NCBI GenBank assembly: GCA_001464035.1
Contig: LNEC01000008.1
Span: 62,001 to 126,000 of the forward strand
Reading direction: 5' to 3'
Origin: Bradyrhizobiaceae bacterium Ga0074131
GTDB lineage: Bacteria; Pseudomonadota; Alphaproteobacteria; Rhizobiales; Xanthobacteraceae
Length of the DNA stretch: 64,000 bases
Both the position numbers and the translations under genes were made by a program. The notes beneath the pieces are model-generated. The model was not told the DNA's origin, ran no database searches, and was given only the letters and a program-made list of their open reading frames with translations. Below, in pieces: positions 33,733 to 42,831 of the stretch. Within the stretch, counting starts at the first letter, position 1. Every line of letters begins with the position of its first letter.

Positions 33733-34614
33733 ATGACTGAGCTTGTGGACGTCGTCCTTGGCGGCACCTTCCACGCCGCCGTGCTGTTTCTCGTGGCGGC
33801 CGGACTGCAGCTGGTGTTCGGCGTGCAGAAGATCGTCAACCTGGCCTGCGGTTCGTTCTACGCGCTCGGCGCCTATTTCGGTATTACCGCCGTCGGCATT
33901 GCCATCAAACTCGGCATGCCGCCGGTGCTGTTCCTGCCCGTCCTGATCATGGCCGGTCTTGCCATCGGCATCGTCGGGCTGCCGATCGAGCGCGTGCTGC
34001 GCACGGTCTATCGGCGCGATGAAAGTTATCAGCTGCTGATCACCTTCGGCTTGCTGCTGATGTTCCAGGATGTGTTTCGCTTCCTGTGGGGCGCGACGCC
34101 GCGCACCATGGACAACGTCTACATGGCCTACGGCACGGCCAACTTTCTGGGAGTGAGGGTGCCGACCTACAATCTGCTGGTGATCGCCGCCAGTCTTGCG
34201 ATCGCGGCCGGGCTCGGCCTGTTTCTCGAACGCACCAAGACCGGCCGCATCGTGCGCGCGACCGCCGAGAACCGCGACATGGCGGAAGGGCTCGGCGTCA
34301 ATGCCTCGAAGATCTTCGCGCTGGTGTTCACCGTCGGCTGCATGCTGGGCACGGTCGGCGGCGCGCTGGTGGTGCCGTCGGGCGCGGCGTCGCTCGATAT
34401 GGCGGTCGAACTCGTGGTGGAATCCTTCGCGGTCGTCGTGATCGGCGGGCTCGGCAGCATGCGCGGCGCGCTGGTCGGCGCGCTCGTGGTCGGATGGATG
34501 CGCGCGGCGGCCATCTCGCTGGTGCCCGAGATGGAAATGCTGTCGGTTTATCTCGTCGTCGTCATCGTGCTGATCGTGCGGCCGGCCGGCCTGTTCGGGA
34601 AGGCCACGGCGTGA
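33733..34614 (+). CDS. Liv-type ABC permease (LivH), second system
   Basis: This 293-residue protein has eight hydrophobic segments and a LivH opening (FHAAVLFLVAAGLQLVFGVQKIVNLACG). ENRDMAEGLGVNASKIFALVFTVGCMLG is the ATPase-docking loop. It overlaps the LivM start by 4 bases (GTGA). Sequence differs widely from the first LivH at 17987, so the two systems are not recent duplicates. Confidence 0.92.
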   Translation: MTELVDVVLGGTFHAAVLFLVAAGLQLVFGVQKIVNLACGSFYALGAYFGITAVGIAIKLGMPPVLFLPVLIMAGLAIGIVGLPIERVLRTVYRRDESYQLLITFGLLLMFQDVFRFLWGATPRTMDNVYMAYGTANFLGVRVPTYNLLVIAASLAIAAGLGLFLERTKTGRIVRATAENRDMAEGLGVNASKIFALVFTVGCMLGTVGGALVVPSGAASLDMAVELVVESFAVVVIGGLGSMRGALVGALVVGWMRAAAISLVPEMEMLSVYLVVVIVLIVRPAGLFGKATA

Positions 34615-35624
34615 GCACCCCCTCGATCGACATTGCTTCGGACACGCCGGTGCGGCGCATCGCACCGCGCATCAACGGGCTGTGGGTTCTGCTCGGGCTG
34701 ATTGCGATCATGGCGCTGCTGCCCATGGTTGCGTCGCCCTATGCCTTGATGCTGATGTTGCCGTTCGTCGGCTACGGCATCGCGCTGTTGGGATTCAACC
34801 TGCTGTTCGGCACCACCGGGCTGTTGTCGTTCGGGCACGCGATGTTTCTCGGTGTCGGCGCCTACACCGCCGCGGCGCTGACCTCGAAATTCGGAATCCT
34901 GAGTTTTGAGCTGTTGCTGATCACGGCGGCGCTGGTGTCTGGGCTGATGTCGCTGGTGATCGGTGCGCTCTGCGTTCGCTACACCCGGATCTTCTTCGGC
35001 ATGCTGACGCTGGCCTTCGGCATGCTGTTTCACTCCTTCCTGTTCAAGTTCTACGGCATCACCGGCGGCGACCAGGGCATGCGGGTGCTGCGACCGCTGC
35101 TGCTCGGCATGGAATGGCGCGGCGGCAAGACTGCGTTCCTGACCGGGCCGTTCTACTACTATTCGCTGGTGCTGTTTGCGCTGCTCGGTCTGGCGATGTG
35201 GCGCATTACCCAGTCGCCGTTCGGCCTGCATCTGCGGGCGATCCGCGAGAATGCCGGCAAGGCCGCCTATGTCGGCGTGCAGATTTTCCGCATGCGGCTG
35301 ACCGCCTTCGTGATCTCGGCTGTTTATGGCGGCATTGGCGGAACCATCCTCGCCGTCACCACCGGACTGGCCGACCCCGAATTGGCGTACTGGACCCATT
35401 CCGGCAATCTGGTCTTCATGGCGGTGCTTGGCGGCAGCGGCACCTTCGCCGGCCCTGCGATCGGCGCGCTGGTGTTCGTGCTCCTGCAGGATTTTGTGAT
35501 GTCGGTCACGCAATATTGGCGGTTCGTGATGGGCAGCGTGCTAGTGCTGCTGGTGGTGTTCATGCCGCAGGGCCTGTCGGGCACCGTCGAGGCGATGGCC
35601 AACCGGCGCAAGGGAGGCAAGTGA
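34611..35624 (+). CDS. Liv-type ABC permease (LivM), second system
   Basis: This 337-residue protein starts at GTG 34611, inside the LivH stop region. GFNLLFGTTGLLSFGHAMFLGVGAYTAA and HLRAIRENAGKAAYVGVQIFRMRLTAFVIS are the LivM landmarks. An extension to 34086 in this frame would overlap LivH completely and is rejected. The LivG gene follows one base after the stop. Confidence 0.92.
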   Translation: MSTPSIDIASDTPVRRIAPRINGLWVLLGLIAIMALLPMVASPYALMLMLPFVGYGIALLGFNLLFGTTGLLSFGHAMFLGVGAYTAAALTSKFGILSFELLLITAALVSGLMSLVIGALCVRYTRIFFGMLTLAFGMLFHSFLFKFYGITGGDQGMRVLRPLLLGMEWRGGKTAFLTGPFYYYSLVLFALLGLAMWRITQSPFGLHLRAIRENAGKAAYVGVQIFRMRLTAFVISAVYGGIGGTILAVTTGLADPELAYWTHSGNLVFMAVLGGSGTFAGPAIGALVFVLLQDFVMSVTQYWRFVMGSVLVLLVVFMPQGLSGTVEAMANRRKGGK

Positions 35625-35625
35625 G

Positions 35626-36426
35626 ATGCAGCCAGTTCCCGCATCCGCAGCCGCTCCGCTGTTCGAGACCATCAACGTCACCAAGGCCTTTGGCGTGTTC
35701 AAGGCGCTCAGCGATGTCTCGTTCTCGGTCAGCGACGGCGAGTTCGTCTCGATCGTCGGACCCAACGGGGCCGGCAAGACGACGCTGGTCAATGTCGTCA
35801 CCGGGCTGCTGCGGCCGACGGTGGGAGCGGTTCGCTTCATGGGGCAGGACATCGCCGGCATCGGGCCGGTCGAGCTCGCACGACGCGGCATGTCGCGCGC
35901 CTTCCAGCTGGTCAATATCTTCCCGGCACTGACGGTGCGGGAAACGCTGGCGGTGGCGGTAGCCTCCCGGTTGCGCCGGGTCGGCAATCCGTTTCGCTCG
36001 CTCGGGCGCGACGACGTGCTGCAGGCCGATGCCGAGCGCGTCGCGGAAGTGCTGGGCTTGCGCGCCCGCCTCGAAACCGTAGCCTCGACGCTGTCGCAGG
36101 GCGAGAAGAAACTGCTCGATATCGCCAGCGCCTTCGCGCTCAATCCGAGCGTGATCCTGCTGGACGAGCCGACCAGCGGCGTTTCGTCCGGCGAAAAGCA
36201 TGCGATCATGGAGGTTCTCGTCACCGCTGCGAAGGCCGCGGGCGTGCGTGCCATCGTCCAGGTCGAGCACGACATGGATCTGGTCGAGCGCTATTCGCAC
36301 CGCATCGTGGCTTTGCAGGAAGGCGCCGTGCTGGCCGACATGGCGCCCGATGCCTTCTTCAAGGATCCGGCCATGATTTCGGCCGTGGTGGGAACGCGTC
36401 CGCAAACCCTGAGAAAGATGCAATGA
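35626..36426 (+). CDS. Liv-type ABC ATPase (LivG), second system
   Basis: This 266-residue ATPase has Walker A GPNGAGKTT, Q loop SRAFQLVNIFP, signature LSQGEKKLLDIASAF and Walker B VILLDEPTSGVS. Unlike the first system its signature is close to canonical. GGAGGC precedes the start by 5 bases. It ends overlapping LivF as ATGA. Confidence 0.92.
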   Translation: MQPVPASAAAPLFETINVTKAFGVFKALSDVSFSVSDGEFVSIVGPNGAGKTTLVNVVTGLLRPTVGAVRFMGQDIAGIGPVELARRGMSRAFQLVNIFPALTVRETLAVAVASRLRRVGNPFRSLGRDDVLQADAERVAEVLGLRARLETVASTLSQGEKKLLDIASAFALNPSVILLDEPTSGVSSGEKHAIMEVLVTAAKAAGVRAIVQVEHDMDLVERYSHRIVALQEGAVLADMAPDAFFKDPAMISAVVGTRPQTLRKMQ

Positions 36427-37145
36427 TGCTCGATCTCTCGAACCTCAAGGTCGACATCGAGGGTAGCCGCATCCTCAACGGCATCAGCCTGTCGGTGGCC
36501 GCGGGCGAACTGGTCTGTCTGGTCGGGCGCAACGGCGCCGGCAAGACCACGACCTTCCGCAGCATCATGGGTTATCGCCGTGCGCAATCCGGCAGCATCA
36601 GTTTTGACGGCGCAGACCTGACCAGGCTGCCGACCTGGCAGATCGCCCAAAGCGGTATCGGGTTCTCACCGGAAGAGTCCGAAGTCTATGCGGACCTGAC
36701 CGTAGCCGAGAATATCGAACTCTCGACCTGGACGCGGCCGTCCGGCCGCGCGGCCGCCGTGCGAATCGAGGAGGCCTACACGGTATTCCCGAAGCTACGG
36801 CAATATCTGGCGCGCGGCGGCGCGCAACTGTCCGGTGGCGAGCGCAAGATGGTGTCGATCGCCCGGGCGTTGACGCTCGACCCAAAACTGCTGCTGCTCG
36901 ACGAACCCTTCGAGGGCCTGTCGCCGGCGATCATTCCCCTGATAGCCGAGGGCGTCGCCTCGATCCGCGCCATGGGCAAGGGTGTGTTGATCGCCGAATC
37001 CAACGTCCACCACATTCCCGATTACGTCGACCGGATCTATGTTCTGGAGCGCGGCGAAGTGATGTTCTCAGGCACCCTGGCGCAGGCCTATGGGGACCGC
37101 GACGTGATGCGGGTGATCGCGGGCCAGATCGAGGTCGCCTCGTGA
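36423..37145 (+). CDS. Liv-type ABC ATPase (LivF), second system
   Basis: This 240-residue ATPase has Walker A GRNGAGKTT, signature LSGGERKMVSIARAL and Walker B LLLLDEPFEGLSPA. The usual LivF PEGR block reads SPEESEVYADLTVAENI. It completes the second importer; the DUF6166 gene follows after 36 bases. Confidence 0.92.
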   Translation: MMLDLSNLKVDIEGSRILNGISLSVAAGELVCLVGRNGAGKTTTFRSIMGYRRAQSGSISFDGADLTRLPTWQIAQSGIGFSPEESEVYADLTVAENIELSTWTRPSGRAAAVRIEEAYTVFPKLRQYLARGGAQLSGGERKMVSIARALTLDPKLLLLDEPFEGLSPAIIPLIAEGVASIRAMGKGVLIAESNVHHIPDYVDRIYVLERGEVMFSGTLAQAYGDRDVMRVIAGQIEVAS

Positions 37146-37181
37146 CCGGGGCAAGCATTCGGGTCGAAGCGGGAGACTGAC

Positions 37182-37490
37182 ATGAAGCGCTATGCGGGAG
37201 ACCGGACCATCGATGGCGTCAAGGTCATCGTTGACGGCGCGCCACTCGACCCCGGCGTCGATGTGGTCGAGTTCACCATGAACGGATTCGAGTGGAGCTA
37301 TGAAGGTCCGGAGCCGCGCCAGCTCGCGCTGGCGCTGCTGCTCGATCATCTCGGCGACAGAGACAAGGCACGGGCCCTGGTCGAGCCGTTCATGGCGGCG
37401 GTGGTGGCGAATTTCGACAATGAATGGGAACTGACTTCGGCCGACATCGATCAGGCGCTTGCGGCGCTTTCCGGCAAGGCGGTCGCCTGA
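37182..37490 (+). CDS. DUF6166 domain protein
   Basis: This 102-residue soluble protein opens KRYAGDRTIDGVKVIVDG and contains GFEWSYEGPEPRQLALALLLDHLGD, the DUF6166 pattern. Function is unknown. It sits between the LivF and alcohol dehydrogenase genes and its stop overlaps the next start as TGATG, so it is translated with the operon. A role as a helper of the dehydrogenase or importer is only a positional guess. Confidence 0.8.
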   Translation: MKRYAGDRTIDGVKVIVDGAPLDPGVDVVEFTMNGFEWSYEGPEPRQLALALLLDHLGDRDKARALVEPFMAAVVANFDNEWELTSADIDQALAALSGKAVA

Positions 37491-38602
37491 TGGCCTTGCA
37501 GTATCGCGCTGCGGTGCTGCATGCCGCGCAAACGCCGATGTCGATCGAGACCATCACCGCGGCGGCGCTGAAGCCGACCGACGTGTTGGTCCGGATTCGC
37601 GCCGCCGGGCTGTGTCATACCGATCTTGAAGTGATCGAGGGATCGCTGCGCTATCCGCTGCCGATCGTGCTGGGCCACGAGGCCGCCGGCATCGTGGAGC
37701 AGATTGGTCCCGCGGCGCGCGGCGTCAAGGTCGGGGACCACGTGGTGTTGTCGTGGAACCCGCATTGCGGACATTGCTTTTACTGCGACCGCGACGCGCC
37801 GATCCTGTGCGAGGAATATCTCGGGCTGGGCCCGAAGGCCGTGGCGTTCGACGGCGCAATTCGCGGCACGTTGGCCGATGGCCGCGGTGTCCAGCAATTG
37901 ATGTTCCTGGGATCGTTCGGCGAGTACTCCATCGTGCCCGACCAGCAGGCGATACCTGTTCCGAAGGAAATACCCTTCGACCGGGCCTGCTTGATCGGCT
38001 GCGGCGTCATGACCGGCGCGGGCGCCGCGCTCAATTTGGGGGCGATCGCGCATGGCGACACCGTCATGGTGATCGGCTGCGGCGCGGTCGGCCTCGCCGC
38101 GGTGCAGGGTGCGCGGCTGGCGGGCGCCGGCGCCATCATCGCTGTTGATGTCAATCCGGCCAAACTGCTGCTTGCCGCGAAGATGGGCGCCACCCATGGC
38201 GTCGATGCGTCGAAGGACGATGCGATTGCTGTCGGAAAACGCCAGACCAACGGCCGCGGCGTCGACGTCGTGATCGAATCCGCCGGCAGCGTGTCGGCGT
38301 TTCGGGTGACCTCCGAAGCGGTGCGGCCCGGCGGGCAGATCATCTGGCTCGGCAAGATCGACGTCGACAAGGACGTCTCGTTCCGATGGGGCTCGCTGAT
38401 GCAAGAGAAGCGCATCCGTCGCGTCAGCTACGGCAACGCCCGTCCGCGCCGCGATTTTCCGCTGCTGGCGCGGGCCTATCTCGACGGTTCGCTGATGCTG
38501 GACGAGTTGATCACCCGCCGCATCAGGCTCGACGAGATCAACGACGGTTTTGCGGCGCTGAAGCGCGGCGAAGCCATCCGCAGCGTGATTACGTTTGATT
38601 GA
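37490..38602 (+). CDS. Zinc-dependent alcohol dehydrogenase (MDR, class III-like)
   Basis: This 370-residue enzyme has the catalytic zinc ligand Cys42 (GLCHTD) and His63-Glu64 (GHEAAG). The structural zinc loop Cys93, Cys96, Cys99, Cys107 (CGHCFYCDRDAPILC) is complete, and NAD binding uses GCGAVGLAAVQGARLAGAG. It oxidises an alcohol or S-hydroxymethyl adduct with NAD. It closes the second Liv operon, so the imported compound may yield an alcohol or aldehyde intermediate. The annotated start at 37490 overlaps the DUF6166 stop. Confidence 0.9.
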   Translation: MALQYRAAVLHAAQTPMSIETITAAALKPTDVLVRIRAAGLCHTDLEVIEGSLRYPLPIVLGHEAAGIVEQIGPAARGVKVGDHVVLSWNPHCGHCFYCDRDAPILCEEYLGLGPKAVAFDGAIRGTLADGRGVQQLMFLGSFGEYSIVPDQQAIPVPKEIPFDRACLIGCGVMTGAGAALNLGAIAHGDTVMVIGCGAVGLAAVQGARLAGAGAIIAVDVNPAKLLLAAKMGATHGVDASKDDAIAVGKRQTNGRGVDVVIESAGSVSAFRVTSEAVRPGGQIIWLGKIDVDKDVSFRWGSLMQEKRIRRVSYGNARPRRDFPLLARAYLDGSLMLDELITRRIRLDEINDGFAALKRGEAIRSVITFD

Positions 38603-38619
38603 TGCGGCGGAATCCTCTC

Positions 38620-38739
38620 CCTCTCCCGCTTGCGGGGGAGGGCCGGGGTGGGGGACTATCCGCACACGCCGATGCCATTGGAGAGAATTCCCCCACCCGC
38701 CGCGCTCCGCGCGGCGACCTCCCCCGCAAGCGGGAGAGG
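38620..38739. repeat. Long inverted repeat (CTCTCCCGCTTGCGGGGGAG type)
   Basis: The 22-base arms at 38620-38641 and 38718-38739 are perfect reverse complements, and each arm is itself a hairpin around TT or AA. This dispersed element is typical of Bradyrhizobium-like genomes. Here it lies between two convergent genes and could terminate both transcripts. Confidence 0.85.
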
Positions 38740-38750
38740 TAAGTGGCCCC

Positions 38751-39497
38751 TCACGCATCGAGTGTCTTGCGCGCAAAGTCCTCGATGTAATCGATCAGCC
38801 GGTCCGACGCGGTCGCAGCCGCCTTGGCTTTCTTCTGCGAAACCGCCTCGGCGACCGCGGCATGCAGCTTTGCCGCCAGCGGCAGGTCCGCGACTTCCTG
38901 ATAGTGCTGGTACCAGAACCGGCGCGACAGCGCGTTCATCAGTCCCATCGAGCGCCGCGCGAATTCATTGCGGGCGGCGGTCGCAATCAGGATGTTGAAG
39001 CGCTGGTCGAGCCGCATGAAGGCAATGTCGTCGGATTTCGCGGCGGCGGCCAGCATGGATTCGGCGACCTCGGCGAATTCGCGGCGCTCGTCGGGTGTGG
39101 CGCGCTCGGCCGCCAGACTCGCCATCAGCCGCTCGAGTTCGCGCCGCACCTCGAGCAGTCGCAGTTGCAGCCGCAGATTGATCTCGGAGACCATGATACC
39201 GCGCCGCGGCATGATCACCACCAGCCCGTCCCGCGCGAGGCGCTGCAAGGCTTCGCGGATCGGGGTCCGGCCGATCTTCAGGCGCACCGCAAGCGCCTGC
39301 TCCGACAATACCGTTCCCGGCGACAATTGCAGCGTGACGATCATCTCCTCGAGTTCGCGGTACGCACGATCGGTCAGCGTGCCGTCCTCGCCTTTGGCGA
39401 CGCGAGATCGGCTTTTCCTTGGCGTTTTCGGCTTCAAATCGTCCCCCGCATCGGCCGCCGGAAGGCGAGCGCTGGCGCCTCCGCCCATCCCAAGCAT
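38751..39497 (-). CDS. GntR family transcriptional regulator (FadR/FCD type)
   Basis: This protein has about 248 residues from ATG 39497; ATGs at 39515 and 39488 are alternatives. The winged helix-turn-helix (TDRAYRELEEMIVTLQLSPGTVLSEQALAVRLKIGRTPIREALQRLARDGLV, read in parts) is standard, followed by an all-helical FCD ligand domain with a metal-type RLDQRFN. It is convergent with the second Liv operon and downstream of the thiolase on the same strand. The promoter region holds ATATACGGGAAATAT, a possible self-operator. It probably senses an organic acid from the neighbouring pathway. Confidence 0.9.
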   Translation of the reverse strand: MLGMGGGASARLPAADAGDDLKPKTPRKSRSRVAKGEDGTLTDRAYRELEEMIVTLQLSPGTVLSEQALAVRLKIGRTPIREALQRLARDGLVVIMPRRGIMVSEINLRLQLRLLEVRRELERLMASLAAERATPDERREFAEVAESMLAAAAKSDDIAFMRLDQRFNILIATAARNEFARRSMGLMNALSRRFWYQHYQEVADLPLAAKLHAAVAEAVSQKKAKAAATASDRLIDYIEDFARKTLDA

Positions 39498-39658
39498 ATA
39501 TTTCCCGTATATCATAAGACAGCGCAGCAGGGCAGGCCGAAGCGTTGGACAGCCGGCAACTTGCGGGGCCGGATTCAAAAAAACAAAGCAGCGCGGCGGT
39601 CACCCGTCGCGCTGCTGGTTTTTTTCCGACGCCGGCTAATGGCGGATCTCGACAAGCC

Positions 39659-40831
39659 TCAACTGTAGATTTCGAACAGGCCGGCGCCGCCCTGGCCGCC
39701 GCCGATGCACATGGTCACGACGCCCCACTTGGCCTTGCGCCGGCGTCCCTCTTGCAGGATGTGGCCGGTCAGCCGCGCGCCGGTCATGCCGAAGGGATGG
39801 CCGATGGCGATGGAGCCGCCGTTGACGTTGTACTTTTCGGGATCGATGCCGAGCTGGTCGCGGGAATACAGGCACTGGCTGGCGAACGCCTCGTTGAGTT
39901 CCCAGAGGTCGATGTCCTCGACCTTGAGGCCGTGGCGCTTCAACAGCTTCGGCACCGCGAACACCGGACCGATGCCCATCTCGTCGGGCTCGCAGCCCGC
40001 CGCCGCCCAGGCGACGAAGCGGCCGAGCGGCTGCAGGCCGCGCTTTTCCGCGTCCTTGGCTTCCATCAGCACGACGGCTGCGGCGCCGTCCGACAGCTGG
40101 CTGGCGTTGCCGGCGGTGACGTACTTGCCGGGGCCCTTGACGGGCTCGAGCTTGGCAAGGCCTTCCATCGTGGTTTCGGGGCGGTTGCACTCGTCGCGGT
40201 CGACCGTGTAGTCGACGATGCTCTCGGCCTTGGTCGCCTTGTCGACCACCTTCATTTTGGTCTTCATCGGGACGATTTCGTCCTTGAACTTGTTGGCCTG
40301 CTGCGCGGCCGCCATGCGGCGCTGGGATTCCAGCGAGTACTCATCCTGGTATTCGCGGCTGAGCTTGTAGCGCTCGGCCACGATATCGGCGGTGTCGATC
40401 ATCGCCATGAAGATATCGGGCGCCGCCTTCAGCAGGTCCGGATCAATCGATTCCTTCGGCGCGCCGCCGCCCGGGATCGAGATGCTTTCGACGCCGCCGG
40501 CCACGATGCAATCGGCGCCGTCCGAGCGGATGCTGTTGGCCGCCATCGCGATGGTCTGCAGTCCTGACGAGCAGAAACGGTTGACCGACACACCGGCCGT
40601 CGACTTCGGCATGCCCGCGAGCAGCGCGGCCTGACGGCCGATATTGGGGGCGCCATGGGCGCAATTACCGAGATAGCAATCCTCGACGTAATCCTTGTCG
40701 ACGCCGGCGCGCGCCACGGCGTGCTTGATGGCGTGGGCCGCCATCGACATCGGCGGGGTGATGTTGAACCCGCCGCGGCCGGACTTCGCCAGCCCGGTTC
40801 GCGCATAAGAAACAATGACCGCTTCACGCAT
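39659..40831 (-). CDS. Acetyl-CoA C-acyltransferase (thiolase)
   Basis: This 390-residue thiolase has acyl-accepting Cys87 (NRFCSSGLQTIAM), His345 (GHPFGMTG) and the base Cys375 (CIGGGQGGAG). It cleaves 3-ketoacyl-CoA to acetyl-CoA plus a shortened acyl-CoA, or runs in reverse. The start at 40831 has AGGAAA and GGGAGA upstream and gives the usual thiolase length; a longer frame would run into the repeat region. It lies upstream of the GntR gene on the same strand. Confidence 0.93.
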   Translation of the reverse strand: MREAVIVSYARTGLAKSGRGGFNITPPMSMAAHAIKHAVARAGVDKDYVEDCYLGNCAHGAPNIGRQAALLAGMPKSTAGVSVNRFCSSGLQTIAMAANSIRSDGADCIVAGGVESISIPGGGAPKESIDPDLLKAAPDIFMAMIDTADIVAERYKLSREYQDEYSLESQRRMAAAQQANKFKDEIVPMKTKMKVVDKATKAESIVDYTVDRDECNRPETTMEGLAKLEPVKGPGKYVTAGNASQLSDGAAAVVLMEAKDAEKRGLQPLGRFVAWAAAGCEPDEMGIGPVFAVPKLLKRHGLKVEDIDLWELNEAFASQCLYSRDQLGIDPEKYNVNGGSIAIGHPFGMTGARLTGHILQEGRRRKAKWGVVTMCIGGGQGGAGLFEIYS

Positions 40832-41326
40832 TTTCCTGATCTCCCTTTGAAGCGGCCAGTATGCCCCGCAATAGATTGCGAGCGTAGAGAAATTTCGCTT
40901 GAGGCGGCAAAATATCTCCTGTTGCGGCCCTCGGATTCCCCGCCTGTTCCGCTGTGCGGAAAGATCGCGTGGCGCGCCGGACAAGCCTGGACATGCATTC
41001 CGCGATGGTCGGCTTGCTTCGGGGCCGGACCTTTGCATGGGGTTGTTTTGCGATTTTTTGTAGAGGCGCTGCGCCGCGTCCAGAGGCGCGAGATCGTTGC
41101 CGCCCCGCGCTTGCGGCGGATCGATCCAACTCCAACCGCGAGGCTCTGGCGGCGGCGCTTTCGGGTCTTGACGCGCGTGGACGGTCGGTCGTGCCGGAAT
41201 AGCCGGCATTCCGGCGGTACATGCTTTGGCGATCTACCCAAAGCGCTCCAGACGTGCTTGATTTCCCAATGAAAAACCTGCGGGCGCGAAATGCCGGCGC
41301 CCGCTTCTGGCATGGGAGACCCACCG
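40832..41326. other. Intergenic region between thiolase and glcD, with a dispersed repeat
   Basis: These 495 bases contain no recognised gene. They hold divergent promoters for the thiolase and glc operons and the repeat at 41028-41061. Confidence 0.6.
41028..41061. repeat. Dispersed repeat, TTTGCATGGGGTTGTTTT type (copy 2)
   Basis: TTTGCATGGGGTTGTTTT is followed by GCGATTTTTTGT. It pairs with the copy at 26604-26636 and differs from it by small substitutions. Confidence 0.75.
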
Positions 41327-42820
41327 ATGACCATCAGGATGCCCGCGTCCGATCAGGCGGTGCTGGCGCGCCGCGACGACATCGTGGCGGCGCTGCGGGC
41401 GATCGTGCCGGGCGAGGGCGTGATCGACAGCGCGGCCGAGATGGTCCCTTACGAGTCCGACGGGTTGATGGCCTATCGTCAGCCGCCGATGGTGGTGGTG
41501 CTGCCGGGCACCACCGAACAGGTGTCGCAGGTTCTGAAATACTGCTTCGAGCAGGGCATCAAGGTGGTGCCGCGCGGTTCCGGCACCTCGCTGTCCGGCG
41601 GCGCGCTGCCGCTGGCCGACGGCGTCTTGCTGGGCCTCGGCAAATTCAAGCGGATCCGCGAGATCGATTTCGACAATCGTGTGGTGGTGACCGAGCCGGG
41701 GGTTACCAATCTTGCCATCAGCCAGGCGGTCGCGCACGCCGGGTTCTATTATGCGCCCGATCCGTCGTCGCAAATCGCCTGCTCGATCGGCGGCAATGTC
41801 GCGGAAAACTCCGGCGGCGTCCATTGTCTGAAATACGGCATGACCACCAACAACGTACTGGGCTGCGAAATCGTGCTGATCACAGGCGAAATCATCAAGG
41901 TCGGCGGCAAGTCCGCCGAAACCTCGGGCTACGACCTGATGGGCATCATCACGGGGTCGGAAGGCCTGCTCGGCGTCATCACCGAGGTCACGGTGCGGAT
42001 TCTGCAGAAGCCGGAAACCGCCCGCGCCCTGATGGTCGGTTTCGCCGAAGTCGAGGCCGCCGGCGAATGCGTGGCGCGGATCATCGGCGCCGGCATCATT
42101 CCGGGCGGCATGGAAATGATGGACCGGCCGGCGATCCACGCCGCTGAAGCCTTTGTGCATGCCGGCTATCCGCTCGACGTCGAGGCGCTCCTGATCATCG
42201 AACTCGATGGTCCCGGCATCGAGGTCGATGAGCTGATCAGCCGCGTCGAAGCGATCGCGCGAGGCTGCGGCTCCACCACCCTGCAGATTTCCACTTCCGA
42301 GGTGGAACGCAATCTGTTCTGGGCCGGCCGCAAGGCGGCATTTCCGGCGGTGGGGCGGATTTCACCCGATTATCTCTGCATGGACGGCACCATCCCGCGC
42401 GGCAAACTGCCGGAAGCGCTGGCGCGAATCCGCGGCCTTTCCGAGAGATACGGTCTCCGCGTCGCCAATGTGTTTCATGCCGGCGACGGCAATCTGCATC
42501 CCTTGATCCTGTACGATGCCAACAAGCCCGGCGAGATGGACAAGGCCGAGGCTTTCGGCGCCGATATCCTCAGGGTCTGCGTCGAACTCGGCGGCGTGCT
42601 GACCGGCGAGCACGGCGTCGGCGTCGAGAAACGCGACCTTATGCCGGAAATGTTCTCGGAGATCGATCTCAACCAGCAGCAGCGGCTGAAATGCGCGTTC
42701 GATGCCCAGGGCCTGCTCAATCCGGGCAAGGTGTTTCCGACCCTGCATCGCTGCGCCGAGCTCGGCCGCGTGCACGTGCACGGCGGCAAGCTCGCCTTTC
42801 CCGATCTTCCGCGGTTTTGA
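41327..42820 (+). CDS. glcD: Glycolate oxidase subunit GlcD (FAD-linked)
   Basis: This 497-residue protein contains an FAD-binding domain (PRGSGTSLSGGALP, IGGNVAENSGGVHCLKYG) and a C-terminal FAD-linked oxidase domain with HAGDGNLHP and LTGEHGVGVEKRD. It carries the active site for oxidation of glycolate (or D-lactate-like 2-hydroxy acids) to the 2-oxo acid. The start at 41327 has GGGAGA upstream. The next genes, glcE and glcF, complete the three-subunit enzyme. Confidence 0.93.
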   Translation: MTIRMPASDQAVLARRDDIVAALRAIVPGEGVIDSAAEMVPYESDGLMAYRQPPMVVVLPGTTEQVSQVLKYCFEQGIKVVPRGSGTSLSGGALPLADGVLLGLGKFKRIREIDFDNRVVVTEPGVTNLAISQAVAHAGFYYAPDPSSQIACSIGGNVAENSGGVHCLKYGMTTNNVLGCEIVLITGEIIKVGGKSAETSGYDLMGIITGSEGLLGVITEVTVRILQKPETARALMVGFAEVEAAGECVARIIGAGIIPGGMEMMDRPAIHAAEAFVHAGYPLDVEALLIIELDGPGIEVDELISRVEAIARGCGSTTLQISTSEVERNLFWAGRKAAFPAVGRISPDYLCMDGTIPRGKLPEALARIRGLSERYGLRVANVFHAGDGNLHPLILYDANKPGEMDKAEAFGADILRVCVELGGVLTGEHGVGVEKRDLMPEMFSEIDLNQQQRLKCAFDAQGLLNPGKVFPTLHRCAELGRVHVHGGKLAFPDLPRF

Positions 42821-42831
42821 CGGGCGGGCAC

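Noticed and set aside
33172..34665. 497-codon open frame on the minus strand opposite the second Liv receptor and LivH
   Set aside because: It is a shadow of two coding frames; its histidine- and glutamine-rich translation is typical of antisense reading.
38603..38750. CRISPR-like repeats
   Set aside because: Only one inverted pair exists, with no regular spacers and no cas genes nearby.
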